From the NCBI GenBank assembly GCA_031412335.1, contig JANOCT010000024.1:1-64000 (forward strand): DNA of 64,000 nucleotides. Direction: 5' to 3'. The position numbers and the translations under genes are program-made. The notes beneath the pieces were generated by a model, which worked only from the letters and a program-made list of their open reading frames with translations, searched no databases and was not told the origin of the DNA. This document shows, piece by piece, positions 33,850 to 43,425 of this stretch. Position 1 is the stretch's first letter. Each line of letters starts with the position of its first letter. The stretch comes from JBBQYA01 sp031412335 (GTDB taxonomy: Bacteria; Bacteroidota; Bacteroidia; Sphingobacteriales; Sphingobacteriaceae).

Positions 33850-36066
33850 ATGGCTAAAAATAACAACCTAACCGGAAGCGATATTAATCGTTATCTGAGA
33901 AAATTTTGGTTTTTAATCATCTCATTTTTTGGATTAATTGGACTACTTTTTCTATTAGTTTCAATCGGTGTGTTCGGCAAGCTTCCATCTTTTCAAGATC
34001 TAGAAAATCCAAAAAGTAATTTGGCATCTGAAGTAATTTCGGAAGATAAAATGGTATTGGGTACCTATTATTATCAAAACAGATCCAATAGCAATTACGA
34101 AGAAATTTCACCAAATCTGGTTAATGCCTTAGTTTCGACAGAAGATAAACGATTTTACGATCATTCAGGAATTGACTTTCGCCGAACATTAACTTCTGCG
34201 ATTTATACAATGCTTGGAAACAAACAAGGTGGAAGTACAATTACCCAACAACTTGCCTTAAACCTGTTTTCGGAACGAGCCAGAAATCCTTTTAAACGAA
34301 TTATTCAAAAAATACAAGAATGGATTATTGCTATCAGACTTGAAAAAAATTACACCAAAGATGAAATCATAAAAATCTATTTAAATACCGTTCCATTTGG
34401 TAGTAATGCTTATGGTATTAAATCTGCTGCAAAAACATTTTTCAATAAAACTCCGGACGAACTTACTATTGAAGAATCGGCATTACTCATCGGAATTTTG
34501 AACGCTCCTTCCTTCTATTCTCCTGTTCGAAATCCAGAACGAGCGATTGAAAGAAGAAATATTGTTTTGAAATTAATGAACAGAAATAATAAAATTACTG
34601 ATGCAGAATTTGCAGATTTAAGCGCAAAACCACTAACATTATTTTTTTCCAAATCAGATCATAATGAAGGTTTGGCAACTTATTTTAGAGAACATTTGCG
34701 TCTTGAATTAATCAAATTGTTAAAAGAATCTGAATATGTAAAACCGAATGGAGAGAAATATGATTTGTATCGCGATGGGTTGAAAATTTATACGACCATT
34801 AATTCAAAAATGCAAAATTATGCCGAAGAGGCGATAAGAGAGCATATTAAAAAACTGCAAGGTCAATTTAACGAGCATTGGAAAGGTAGGCAGCCATGGG
34901 GCACTTCTACCGAAATTCTTACTACAGGTATGAAAAGATCAGACCGATATAATGAATTGAAAGATGCAGGTTTGAGTAAAGCTGAAATTGAAAAATCATT
35001 TGCAACCAAAATTCCAATGAGAATTTTCACTTGGAACGGTGAAAAAGACACCACCATGTCGCCGATGGATTCACTCAAGTATTATAAAAAACTTTTACGA
35101 TCAAGTATTATGTCAATGGATCCAAAATCTGGATACATAAAAACATGGGTTGGTGGTATTGATTATGAATATTTTAAGTACGATCAGGTTACTGGCCAAC
35201 GACAACCGGGCTCAACTTTCAAACCATTTGTATATGCAGTTGCCTTGGATAATGGTTGGTCACCATGTTTTGCAGCACCCAATGTTCCGGTTACGTTTGA
35301 AGATTACCCAGGTTGGAATCCTCAAAATTATGATGGCAAATCTGGAGGAAGTATGACCCTGAAAAACGGATTAGCCAATTCGGTGAACAATGTGGTATTG
35401 TATTTAATCAAACAAATTGGTTCAAAACCTGTAGCAGAATTAGCAGCTAAAATGGGTATTACCTCTAAAATTGATCCTTATCCTTCTATTGCATTAGGTG
35501 TTAGCGATGTTTCATTATATGATATAGTTGGCGCTTACAGCACTTTTGCTAACAAAGGTTTATGGACCGAGCCAACTTATTTAAGCCGCATTGAAGATAA
35601 AAACGGTAATATTATTTATGACCGATATCCTAAAAAAATAACAGCCTTAAACGAAAAAACAGCTTATATGATGTTGGATATGATGAAAGGCGTAACCTCA
35701 TTTGGTACTGGAGTTCGATTAAGAGGTCCATCCTATCGAATTCCATATCCGATTGCTGGTAAAACAGGTACTACCCAAGAAAACTCTGATGGTTGGTTTA
35801 TTGGAATTACTCCCGATTTGGTTTCTGGTGTTTGGACAGGATGTGAAGATAGATCCGTTCATTTTAGATCAACAAATCTTGGTCAAGGTTCTAATTCTGC
35901 TTTGCCGGTTTGGGCTATATTTATGAAAAAAGTATATGCCGATCCTACATTAAATATCTCAAAAGGCGATTTTGAAATTCCTAAAGATGGTGTTCCTGCA
36001 GAGTTGGATTGCTCTAGATACATAAAATCAGAAAACACATTGGAAGAAAAAGGGTTAGAGTTTTAA
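33850..36066 (+). CDS. Class A penicillin-binding protein (PBP1A-like)
   Basis: Bifunctional peptidoglycan synthase. One transmembrane helix (about residues 20-43) is followed by a GT51 glycosyltransferase domain with Glu98 in STEDKRFYDHSG and the GGSTITQQLALNLF motif. The transpeptidase domain has the penicillin-binding motifs SxxK (Ser455, Lys458 in GSTFKPF), SxN (Ser511-Val-Asn513) and KTG (from Lys638 in AGKTGTTQ). It is 738 residues long. It starts immediately after the PorW-like stop codon, so translation is likely coupled. The shared operon suggests coordination of wall growth with secretion-machine placement, which is inference. Confidence 0.94.
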   Translation: MAKNNNLTGSDINRYLRKFWFLIISFFGLIGLLFLLVSIGVFGKLPSFQDLENPKSNLASEVISEDKMVLGTYYYQNRSNSNYEEISPNLVNALVSTEDKRFYDHSGIDFRRTLTSAIYTMLGNKQGGSTITQQLALNLFSERARNPFKRIIQKIQEWIIAIRLEKNYTKDEIIKIYLNTVPFGSNAYGIKSAAKTFFNKTPDELTIEESALLIGILNAPSFYSPVRNPERAIERRNIVLKLMNRNNKITDAEFADLSAKPLTLFFSKSDHNEGLATYFREHLRLELIKLLKESEYVKPNGEKYDLYRDGLKIYTTINSKMQNYAEEAIREHIKKLQGQFNEHWKGRQPWGTSTEILTTGMKRSDRYNELKDAGLSKAEIEKSFATKIPMRIFTWNGEKDTTMSPMDSLKYYKKLLRSSIMSMDPKSGYIKTWVGGIDYEYFKYDQVTGQRQPGSTFKPFVYAVALDNGWSPCFAAPNVPVTFEDYPGWNPQNYDGKSGGSMTLKNGLANSVNNVVLYLIKQIGSKPVAELAAKMGITSKIDPYPSIALGVSDVSLYDIVGAYSTFANKGLWTEPTYLSRIEDKNGNIIYDRYPKKITALNEKTAYMMLDMMKGVTSFGTGVRLRGPSYRIPYPIAGKTGTTQENSDGWFIGITPDLVSGVWTGCEDRSVHFRSTNLGQGSNSALPVWAIFMKKVYADPTLNISKGDFEIPKDGVPAELDCSRYIKSENTLEEKGLEF

Positions 36067-36081
36067 AATTATTAAAATTAA

Positions 36082-37899
36082 ATGCCCGAAGTTTTTGATT
36101 ATAAAGAACAAATAAAAAAAATTCCACACAAACCTGGAGTTTATCAATTTTATGATTCTGCAGATCAATTAATTTATATTGGAAAAGCAAAGGATTTAAA
36201 AAACAGAGTAAATTCATATTTCAATGCACAAGATCAAGGTTGGTCTAATCATAAAACTCGTGTATTAGTTCGCCATATTCGCAGTATTACTTTTACCATT
36301 GTTGATACCGAGATAGATGCTTGGTTGCTTGAAAACAGTCTAATCAAAAAGTACCAGCCTCGGTACAATATTCTTCTGAAGGATGATAAAACGTACCCAT
36401 CTATCATTATAAAAAACGAACGATTTCCAAGAGTTTTCTGGACCAGAACTATCATAAAAGATGGCAGTACTTATTTTGGTCCATACGCTTCTGTTGGTAT
36501 GATGCATACGATTTTAGATTTAGTTCGTGGATTATTTCCGCTCAGAAATTGCTCATATTTATTGAGTAAAGAAAATGTGGAAGCTGGAAAATTCAAAGTT
36601 TGCTTAGAATATCAGATTGGTAATTGCAAAGGACCCTGTCAAGATTTCCAATCAGAAGAAGAATACAATGAGAGTATTGCTATAATAAAAACTATTTTGA
36701 AAGGTAATATTGCCCAAGCGAGACAAAAATTAAATATAGATTTAACAGAAGCAATTACCGATTTAAAATATGAGCAGGCTCATTATTTAAATAAAAAACT
36801 CGAAATACTTTCCAACTATCAAAGTAAATCAACCATCGTAAACCCTTCATTGACAAACATTGATGTTTTTGCAATCAGTTCTGATGAAAAGCATGCTTTT
36901 ATCAATTATTTAAAAGTGGTAAATGGAACGGTTAATCAGACACAAACGATTGAAATAAAAAAGAAATTAGATGAAAGTGACGAAGAGATTCTAGGTTTTG
37001 CAATTGCAGATTTTAGGCTTCGATTTGAGAGTGATTCTAAAGAAATAATAGTTCCGTTTGAGATTGATTTAGGAAACCCCAAATTATTAATAACCATTCC
37101 AAAAGTTGGTGATAAAAAAAGTTTGTTGGATTTATCACTGAAAAACGTGAACTATTTTAAAAAGGAACGCCTTGATCAATATGAAAAACTTAATCCTGAT
37201 TTAAGAACAGATCGATTATTAACCCAAATGAAAAATGATTTGAGTTTAACTGATTTGCCTAGGCACATTGAGTGTTTTGACAACTCAAATTTTCAAGGTC
37301 AATATCCGGTTTCGGCTATGGTTGTTTTTAGAAATGCACAACCAGCAAGAAAAGAATATCGACATTATAATGTAAAAACAGTAGAAGGTCCAAATGATTT
37401 TGCTACAATGGAAGAGGTTGTTTTTAGAAGGTACAAACGATTGCTGGAAGAAGATACACCATTGCCACAATTAATTTTAATTGATGGTGGAAAAGGACAA
37501 TTATCATCTGCTTTGAAAAGTCTGGAATTATTAGGTATTAGCAATAAAGTAGCTATAATTGGTATAGCCAAAAGATTAGAAGAGATTTATTATCCGCATG
37601 ATCAGATCCCTTTATACTTGGATAAGAAATCAGAAACTCTACATATTCTCCAACAATTGCGAGACGAGGCGCACCGATTCGGAATAACATTTCATCGCAA
37701 AAAACGCGATAAAGGAACCTTGGTTACAGAATTAGACAACATAGAAGGAATAGGTCCGAAAACCGCTTCTAAACTTCTTACATATTTCAAATCAGTTAAA
37801 AAAATTAAAGAACTTTCAATTATTGAATTGAAAGAAATCATCGAACCCAAAAAAGCTGAGGTAGTTTTTAATTATTTTCAGAAGCAAGTAGAAAAATGA
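36082..37899 (+). CDS. uvrC: Excinuclease ABC subunit C
   Basis: Makes both incisions in nucleotide excision repair. The 605-residue protein has the N-terminal GIY-YIG nuclease domain (PGVYQFYDSADQLIYIGKAK, residues 12-31). A Cys-containing region (KVCLEYQIGNCKGPCQDF), a UvrB-binding segment near 210-250 and the RNase H-like second nuclease with HIECFDNSNFQG and LILIDGGKGQL follow. A C-terminal helix-hairpin-helix (LDNIEGIGPKTASKLLTYF) completes it. It begins 15 bp after the penicillin-binding protein gene and is probably cotranscribed. Confidence 0.96.
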   Translation: MPEVFDYKEQIKKIPHKPGVYQFYDSADQLIYIGKAKDLKNRVNSYFNAQDQGWSNHKTRVLVRHIRSITFTIVDTEIDAWLLENSLIKKYQPRYNILLKDDKTYPSIIIKNERFPRVFWTRTIIKDGSTYFGPYASVGMMHTILDLVRGLFPLRNCSYLLSKENVEAGKFKVCLEYQIGNCKGPCQDFQSEEEYNESIAIIKTILKGNIAQARQKLNIDLTEAITDLKYEQAHYLNKKLEILSNYQSKSTIVNPSLTNIDVFAISSDEKHAFINYLKVVNGTVNQTQTIEIKKKLDESDEEILGFAIADFRLRFESDSKEIIVPFEIDLGNPKLLITIPKVGDKKSLLDLSLKNVNYFKKERLDQYEKLNPDLRTDRLLTQMKNDLSLTDLPRHIECFDNSNFQGQYPVSAMVVFRNAQPARKEYRHYNVKTVEGPNDFATMEEVVFRRYKRLLEEDTPLPQLILIDGGKGQLSSALKSLELLGISNKVAIIGIAKRLEEIYYPHDQIPLYLDKKSETLHILQQLRDEAHRFGITFHRKKRDKGTLVTELDNIEGIGPKTASKLLTYFKSVKKIKELSIIELKEIIEPKKAEVVFNYFQKQVEK

Positions 37900-38007
37900 A
37901 TTTTCTATTTATATGCTTTTAGAAGTTGATTTAAGAATTCACGTTTTTCTTCTTAGAATTTTAGAGATAGATTAATTTATAATTATAAGTTTAGGAAATC
38001 TTTTACT

Positions 38008-40038
38008 ATGAAAACATTTGCAGATAGGTATTTTTTGGCAATCTGTCTTTTACTAATTATATTATTAGGCATTTTTTTTCAATATCCCTATTTAAATGAA
38101 TTTCCTGTATTTGAACATTCATGGGCACAAACTGATCGTTATGCAATTTCATTAGGGTTTCTTAATAATGGATTTAATTTATTCAAACCCGAAGTATTCC
38201 ATTACAATAAACTTTTTCCTTTCGACTTCCAAAAAATTTATGATACAACCATCACATCTGTAGATTTTCCAATCCACGATTTTATTGCTGCATTATTAAT
38301 GAAATTATTAGGTAGTAGAGAAGTTTGGATTTTTAAAACCTATATATTATTTTACAGTTTCGCTGGTCTTTTTTTTCTTGGAAAAATTGCTTATCTGTTA
38401 ACAAAGAACAAAGCTAAAACTCTTATTATTATCGTATTTGCTGCTTGTTCTCCTACTTTTGTTTTTTACCAAAATACGTTTTTACCAACTATTCCATCCA
38501 TAGCAAATACAATAATTGGACTGTACTTTTATTTGCTCTTTTTATCAAATAACAAACTTAAAAGTTTTTACTTATCCCTATTTTTTGTAACGCTGGCTAC
38601 TTTAAGCCGAACGACATGTGTTATTTATCTTTTATCTATTATATGCGTTGAAAGCATTTTTACTTTTAACAAGAAACAATTTATATATCAAAAATTACTG
38701 GCAGCAAGCTTATCAATATGTTTAGTTTTAACTTATTTTATATTTAACTATCAATTACGTTCAATTCACGGTTCCATTTTTTTATCATCATTAATGCCAG
38801 CAAGAAGTTTAAGCGAAGCGGTTGTATTATTAAAAACGATTAAAGATATATGGCTTCTATCCTACTTTTCCTTAGCACAGTACATACTTTTTATAATTGT
38901 TTTTTCAATTGCTATTATTCTCTTTGTTCAACTTAAAAATCGAAAAGATAAACTACATAAACCATTCATAACTCTAACCACAATTGTTACAACTGCTTCG
39001 ATAATATTCTCTTTTCTAATCCTTCGGCAATATTCTGATCACGATTATTATTTTATTGATATTTTATATTTACCTACAATATTGATTTTAATTTTTTCTT
39101 TATCATTTATTCCAGATCCAATAAATAAAGAAGTAAGATTCATAAGTATTTCGCTAGCTTCTGTTATTTTGATATTTATGATGATTTCAGCAAAAAATTC
39201 TCAAGCCAATCGAAGAAATTCTTCTGAAAAAACACAGAGAATATTTACTCAGTATAAAAATATCGTTCCTGTATTAGATTCTCTCAAAATTAGCAAAAAC
39301 GCAAAAATTTTAATTATTGATCCATTTGCTCCAAATCTTCCTTTCATATTAATTGACAGAAAAGGCTTTGCACTTTTATCATTAAAAAAATCAACAATAC
39401 AAACCGCATTAAGCTGGCCATACGATTATCTTATATATCAAAATGAAAACTTTGTTTCATCTGTTTACAATCAATATCCGGAATTTATTTCAGAAGTAAA
39501 TCCGATTTATGCAAATACTGAACTTACCATTTGTAAAAAGAATAAAATAAAAACAAATACAAACTTACTTACCTATTTAAAACTAAATGATTCTAAACCT
39601 GAGTATGAAGTAACATCAAACTTTGAAGATATTGATACTTTACAATTTTCAAATGTTCTTACCAGCGAACAAAAATACTATAGAGGTGGAAAAAGCTATA
39701 TGCTTACTGAAGATAAAGATTTTGGATTAACGCATAAATCGAAGACTGTACCTGTGCTGCAAAAAAGGAAATCATTTCTCTTAATAAATGCTAAAGTATT
39801 AGCTGAACATAGTACAGAAATAGACATCGTAGTATCCGTAAATGAAGGAGATAAGAATATTTATTATGAAGCAATAAGTCTAGAGAAAAAGATAAAGAAA
39901 GGTGACAAATGGAATAATCTATCACTTTCATACAATTTACCTCAAGTAATAAATAAAGATTACGAATTAGCAATTTTTGTTTGGAACGCAAGCAAAACAA
40001 AGGTAAATTTTGATGATTTAAAAATTCAGATTTATTAA
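38008..40038 (+). CDS. GT-C-like multispanning membrane protein, putative glycosyltransferase
   Basis: A 676-residue protein with about ten hydrophobic segments in residues 10-400 and a soluble C-terminal part. The first periplasmic loop, with FEHSWAQTDRYAISLGFLNNG, contains an acidic residue where GT-C enzymes (ArnT, PMT and GT39-like) have their catalytic Asp. The topology fits that fold. The C-terminal about 130 residues look like a beta-rich domain. Donor would be a polyprenyl-phosphate sugar and the target unknown; this is inference from topology. It stands alone downstream of uvrC (108-bp gap) and is closed by a terminator. Confidence 0.6.
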   Translation: MKTFADRYFLAICLLLIILLGIFFQYPYLNEFPVFEHSWAQTDRYAISLGFLNNGFNLFKPEVFHYNKLFPFDFQKIYDTTITSVDFPIHDFIAALLMKLLGSREVWIFKTYILFYSFAGLFFLGKIAYLLTKNKAKTLIIIVFAACSPTFVFYQNTFLPTIPSIANTIIGLYFYLLFLSNNKLKSFYLSLFFVTLATLSRTTCVIYLLSIICVESIFTFNKKQFIYQKLLAASLSICLVLTYFIFNYQLRSIHGSIFLSSLMPARSLSEAVVLLKTIKDIWLLSYFSLAQYILFIIVFSIAIILFVQLKNRKDKLHKPFITLTTIVTTASIIFSFLILRQYSDHDYYFIDILYLPTILILIFSLSFIPDPINKEVRFISISLASVILIFMMISAKNSQANRRNSSEKTQRIFTQYKNIVPVLDSLKISKNAKILIIDPFAPNLPFILIDRKGFALLSLKKSTIQTALSWPYDYLIYQNENFVSSVYNQYPEFISEVNPIYANTELTICKKNKIKTNTNLLTYLKLNDSKPEYEVTSNFEDIDTLQFSNVLTSEQKYYRGGKSYMLTEDKDFGLTHKSKTVPVLQKRKSFLLINAKVLAEHSTEIDIVVSVNEGDKNIYYEAISLEKKIKKGDKWNNLSLSYNLPQVINKDYELAIFVWNASKTKVNFDDLKIQIY

Positions 40039-40093
40039 TCATAAAATTATTGCCATTAATGAAATTCCAATTCGAAAAAAAGTAGATCAAAAA

Positions 40094-40118
40094 AAAAACC
40101 CGCACAAAGCGGGTTTTT
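40094..40118. terminator. Bidirectional intrinsic terminator
   Basis: AAAAACCCGC (40094-40103) pairs perfectly with GCGGGTTTTT (40109-40118) around a 5-nt loop. Homopolymer T runs flank it on either strand, so it can end both the gene at 38008-40038 and the convergent gld operon. Confidence 0.9.
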
Positions 40119-40137
40119 AACTTTATACTATTAGGAA

Positions 40138-40971
40138 TTAATATTCCCATAAATCGTGCTCGTAGTTAATTAAATATTCTTTTAATCGTTGTGCCTCATA
40201 CAAAGCATCAATTCCTTGTGAATAATCTTCGATACGGTTATCTTGAGCATTTGACATTTTTGTAATGTAGCTATTAAATATTCTTTTGATAAAAACATCA
40301 TCAAAACTTAATTGAGCCGCATCATTCTCTCGGTTAAATACTTCTGCATTAACAAATACGTTTCTAGCTTCAGGAAAATAAACCCAAAACATTGGAGTTT
40401 CATCAATTACTTCACCTGATGTATTTCTTAATTTATAGACCGGAGCAATTCCAATGATTCTTGGTTGGAATTCACCTCGTTGCTTATCAAAAATCCAATC
40501 TTCTTTCAATCGATATTTTACAATATCATCTCTATTAAATTCTTTGGTATAAACTTGGTAAGTAGTAGCACCTGTGTTAGGATCTACAACTGGTATCGTA
40601 TCTGAACCACCACCAATTTGAGCAACTGCTTCCGCTGTCATAGGAACTTTAAATTCATCCCCATTGTCATTGTTTCTTGCATTTGCAACTGGGCTGTATG
40701 CAGTCAATTCTCCAGCAATAACAGCGTTCATTAATACATCACTTAATCGTGCTTGAGGATGATTCAAAGGCTGATTCATCTTTTCACGAAGATCAATTTC
40801 TCTCCAAACTCTCTTGGTCCACATTACATCTGCTTCGCGCAAGTGTGGATAAGGTGTAACTTTCGAAGAAATTACATTGGTTTTCTCGAAAACACCATCA
40901 ATTGGAGGAGTTTGAGCGAATGTAGAACCAACCGTTGCGATTAGTAATACTGAGCTAGCTAAAAACTTCAT
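40138..40971 (-). CDS. gldN: Type IX secretion ring protein GldN
   Basis: Periplasmic protein that forms, with GldK, the ring-shaped T9SS complex under the outer membrane. The 277 residues start with a signal peptide (residues 1-19, ending GSTFAQ). The mature protein has the GldN/PorN signature stretches DVMWTKRVWREIDLREKMNQP, LKEDWIFDKQRGEFQPRIIG and PMFWVYFPEARNVFVNAEVF. It ends with DDVFIKRIFNSYITKMSNAQD. Last gene of gldK-L-M-N, 18 bp after gldM, followed by a strong terminator. Confidence 0.95.
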   Translation of the reverse strand: MKFLASSVLLIATVGSTFAQTPPIDGVFEKTNVISSKVTPYPHLREADVMWTKRVWREIDLREKMNQPLNHPQARLSDVLMNAVIAGELTAYSPVANARNNDNGDEFKVPMTAEAVAQIGGGSDTIPVVDPNTGATTYQVYTKEFNRDDIVKYRLKEDWIFDKQRGEFQPRIIGIAPVYKLRNTSGEVIDETPMFWVYFPEARNVFVNAEVFNRENDAAQLSFDDVFIKRIFNSYITKMSNAQDNRIEDYSQGIDALYEAQRLKEYLINYEHDLWEY

Positions 40972-40989
40972 TTTACTTTTTTTTAAATT

Positions 40990-42528
40990 TTACTGTACGT
41001 TAATAACAATTCCACTTTTCAATCTTCTATTTCGACCATCTGGTCCTCGAGCAGTAATTTCATCGAACAATACTTTATCTTTTGCACCAACACCAGCAAG
41101 TGCATTTTTCATTTCTGGTGTAAAATAGGCTGATCCAGACTGTAAACGGACAGCGTCTTGTCTTTGTTTCACAACTGTCATATTAAATCCAGTTACATTG
41201 TATCTTACGTCAAAATCGAAATTCTCAAGATCTGCAATAACACCTGCCTGAACTCGTAAAGCACCTGCACTTAAATTTCCAGTTGCTATACCACCAACTT
41301 TAGCAATAGGATCTGGAATTGACTTAACTCGATATTCTTTTCCTCCTAATTTAGCAGTAGCACCTGGCTTTAACTCAGCCGATACACTTACAAAAACTTT
41401 CGGACCAGAAGCATCTGTTACACGAACGGTATAACTTCCATTTGAACCAGATAATGTTCCTGCACTAATTCCAGCTCTAATTTTTTCTTTTGGAACACCT
41501 GGGCCAGATATAGTAACTGGATTATCAACTCCAATATAAAAAACGTTCATTTTATCTGCAGAAACAGTTGCTGTTGGAGCCGCAACCTGATAGGTTTGCT
41601 CAAATTTATAATCCTTTACCGTTCCGTCAGGGCTTTTCACTTTTATTACTCCACCCCAATTAAATAAACCTTCTTTAGTTGTCGAGCCTGAATATTTACC
41701 TTTTCCGTTTTCTACTTTCAATCTACTTCCACCAATATAAATTTCTGGTGCTTGTGTAGAGCTTGATGCAGTTAAAAATACATCAGCAGTATATTCTTGT
41801 CCAACTAATACATAACTTGTTGGAGCAACAACAGTTGCTTCTAATTGGTCGAATTTAAAATCCTGGGCATCAATTGACTTTAATAAATAAGTCAACATTT
41901 CGCTTTCAGCATTTTTAGCATCTGTTTGAATTTTAGATAATAAAGTGACTGCTGCAGTAACTGGTACACCTTCAAATTGATTAGATGCCCAACTTCTTGC
42001 CAAACCATCTCTACCTGCAGGAGGGTCGACAGCATTTAAACTAAAATTTATAGATGCTTGATCTTTAGGATCTGCTAAACCGATCAATTTTTTTCTTGTT
42101 TCAAGAATCTTACTTTTCAGTTTATCACCTTCACCTTTTGTAACCATCATTTCTGCAGAAATATCAAGATTCTGACGATCAACTATATCGTTTCCTTCTT
42201 TTTCATTTCTCCCACCAGCTTCTTTAACCATTGCATCCTTTAATTCTGAAATGTATTTATCCAGTTCAGCAGAATATTGATTAGCAAGCTTAGCCTTATC
42301 AAAATAAGGTTTTGTTTTAGTTGGATTGTTTTCCATTGCAGCCTGAAAAGCCTGCAAGGTTAATTGATTTTTTTGACCAAAGTTTGATGTTGTATTTTCT
42401 AACCCGTCGTTTACCAACTTAAAGGCATTTAATACTTCGTTGCTAACATTCAATGCAAGCATTGCCGTAAGAACTAGGTACATCATACCTATCATTTTCT
42501 GCCTTGGTGATTCTTTTCCGCCAGCCAT
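40990..42528 (-). CDS. gldM: Type IX secretion motor protein GldM
   Basis: Inner-membrane-anchored partner of GldL; the pair converts proton-motive force into the rotation that powers T9SS and gliding. One transmembrane helix sits at the N-terminus (MAGGKESPRQKMIGMMYLVL), with Arg9 in the place of the functionally important Arg of the Flavobacterium johnsoniae protein. The long periplasmic part (512 residues in total) fits the four-domain D1-D4 rod that reaches toward GldK/GldN. The segment ASINFSLNAVDPPAGRDGLA is typical of the family. It lies 44 bp after gldL. Confidence 0.96.
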   Translation of the reverse strand: MAGGKESPRQKMIGMMYLVLTAMLALNVSNEVLNAFKLVNDGLENTTSNFGQKNQLTLQAFQAAMENNPTKTKPYFDKAKLANQYSAELDKYISELKDAMVKEAGGRNEKEGNDIVDRQNLDISAEMMVTKGEGDKLKSKILETRKKLIGLADPKDQASINFSLNAVDPPAGRDGLARSWASNQFEGVPVTAAVTLLSKIQTDAKNAESEMLTYLLKSIDAQDFKFDQLEATVVAPTSYVLVGQEYTADVFLTASSSTQAPEIYIGGSRLKVENGKGKYSGSTTKEGLFNWGGVIKVKSPDGTVKDYKFEQTYQVAAPTATVSADKMNVFYIGVDNPVTISGPGVPKEKIRAGISAGTLSGSNGSYTVRVTDASGPKVFVSVSAELKPGATAKLGGKEYRVKSIPDPIAKVGGIATGNLSAGALRVQAGVIADLENFDFDVRYNVTGFNMTVVKQRQDAVRLQSGSAYFTPEMKNALAGVGAKDKVLFDEITARGPDGRNRRLKSGIVINVQ

Positions 42529-42572
42529 ATTTGTATTTGAAAGTTTAGTTTATTTTGTGGACTGTTAGAATA

Positions 42573-43367
42573 TTATTGTGGACGATTTCCGCCGCCTGAC
42601 ATTGCACTTAGCATGTTTCCATAAACTGAGTTCAATGAAGAAAGATTCTTTGCAAGTTTGGCTACTTCTTCTTTGTATTGTTTAGCATCACCTAATGAGT
42701 CGTTGAAGTTTGACATCGTTTCGTTGATATTAGCATACATCCCTTTAATAACTTTCATGTGGTTATTGCTTTCCTGTAATTCAAGCTCATAAACAGCATT
42801 TAAAGCAGATAAATTTTTACCTAATTGAGAAACCTGATCATGATAATTTTTAGTATCACCAGCTGAATTGCTAATCTCTGTTAATGAAGAAGTAGCTTTT
42901 GTGAAAGATTCTCCTAAATTATGCATAGAAACTGTTGCTGATTTTACTTTTTCATTAAACTCTTTGGTAGAAGTTGATGCGTCAGCAACATTTGAAATTG
43001 CTGAAACTTTGTCTCCAAAAGTTCTAAGGCCAACTCCTAGGCTTTGAATTAGCTCCGGACCAACTTTAGCATCTTCCAACATTTTGTCTAATCCTTGACT
43101 AACCGAACCTCCAGCTAAATTTTTCTTTTGAATACTGTGACCTTCCATTCCAGCCAACTCTGGGTAAACTAATGACCAATCAGGATCAACACTTGGTTTT
43201 TCGAAGGCGAAGATCAAAAATATAATGGCTTCTACAGTTAAACCAAGTCCAAGCATTGCTCCAGCACCAGGCAGGTGAAGAATTTTAAACATGGCTCCAA
43301 GGATTACAACGGATGCTCCTAAAGAGTAAACTGTATTTAAGGTGAATTTGAACTTTTTAGCCTTCAT
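42573..43367 (-). CDS. gldL: Type IX secretion motor protein GldL
   Basis: Stator-like component of the GldLM proton-driven motor. Two transmembrane helices occupy about residues 12-30 and 36-54. His31 in FKILHLPGAG and Glu46 in LTVEAIIFLIFAFEKP correspond to the proton-path residues described for F. johnsoniae GldL. The cytoplasmic C-terminal region is coiled and Ser/Asn-rich, with two repeats built on LGKNLSALNAVYELELQ and LAKNLSSLNSVYGNML. It ends in MSGGGNRPQ. Located 58 bp after gldK. Confidence 0.95.
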   Translation of the reverse strand: MKAKKFKFTLNTVYSLGASVVILGAMFKILHLPGAGAMLGLGLTVEAIIFLIFAFEKPSVDPDWSLVYPELAGMEGHSIQKKNLAGGSVSQGLDKMLEDAKVGPELIQSLGVGLRTFGDKVSAISNVADASTSTKEFNEKVKSATVSMHNLGESFTKATSSLTEISNSAGDTKNYHDQVSQLGKNLSALNAVYELELQESNNHMKVIKGMYANINETMSNFNDSLGDAKQYKEEVAKLAKNLSSLNSVYGNMLSAMSGGGNRPQ

Positions 43368-43425
43368 TTTTTAAGTTTAATAAGTATTTAAAGTGTTTAG
43401 TTTGTATTTTAATTAATGGTTAATT

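Noticed and set aside
39791..40150. 119-codon minus-strand frame
   Set aside because: It overlaps the 3' end of the GT-C-like gene, the bidirectional terminator and the end of gldN, so it is unlikely to be a gene.
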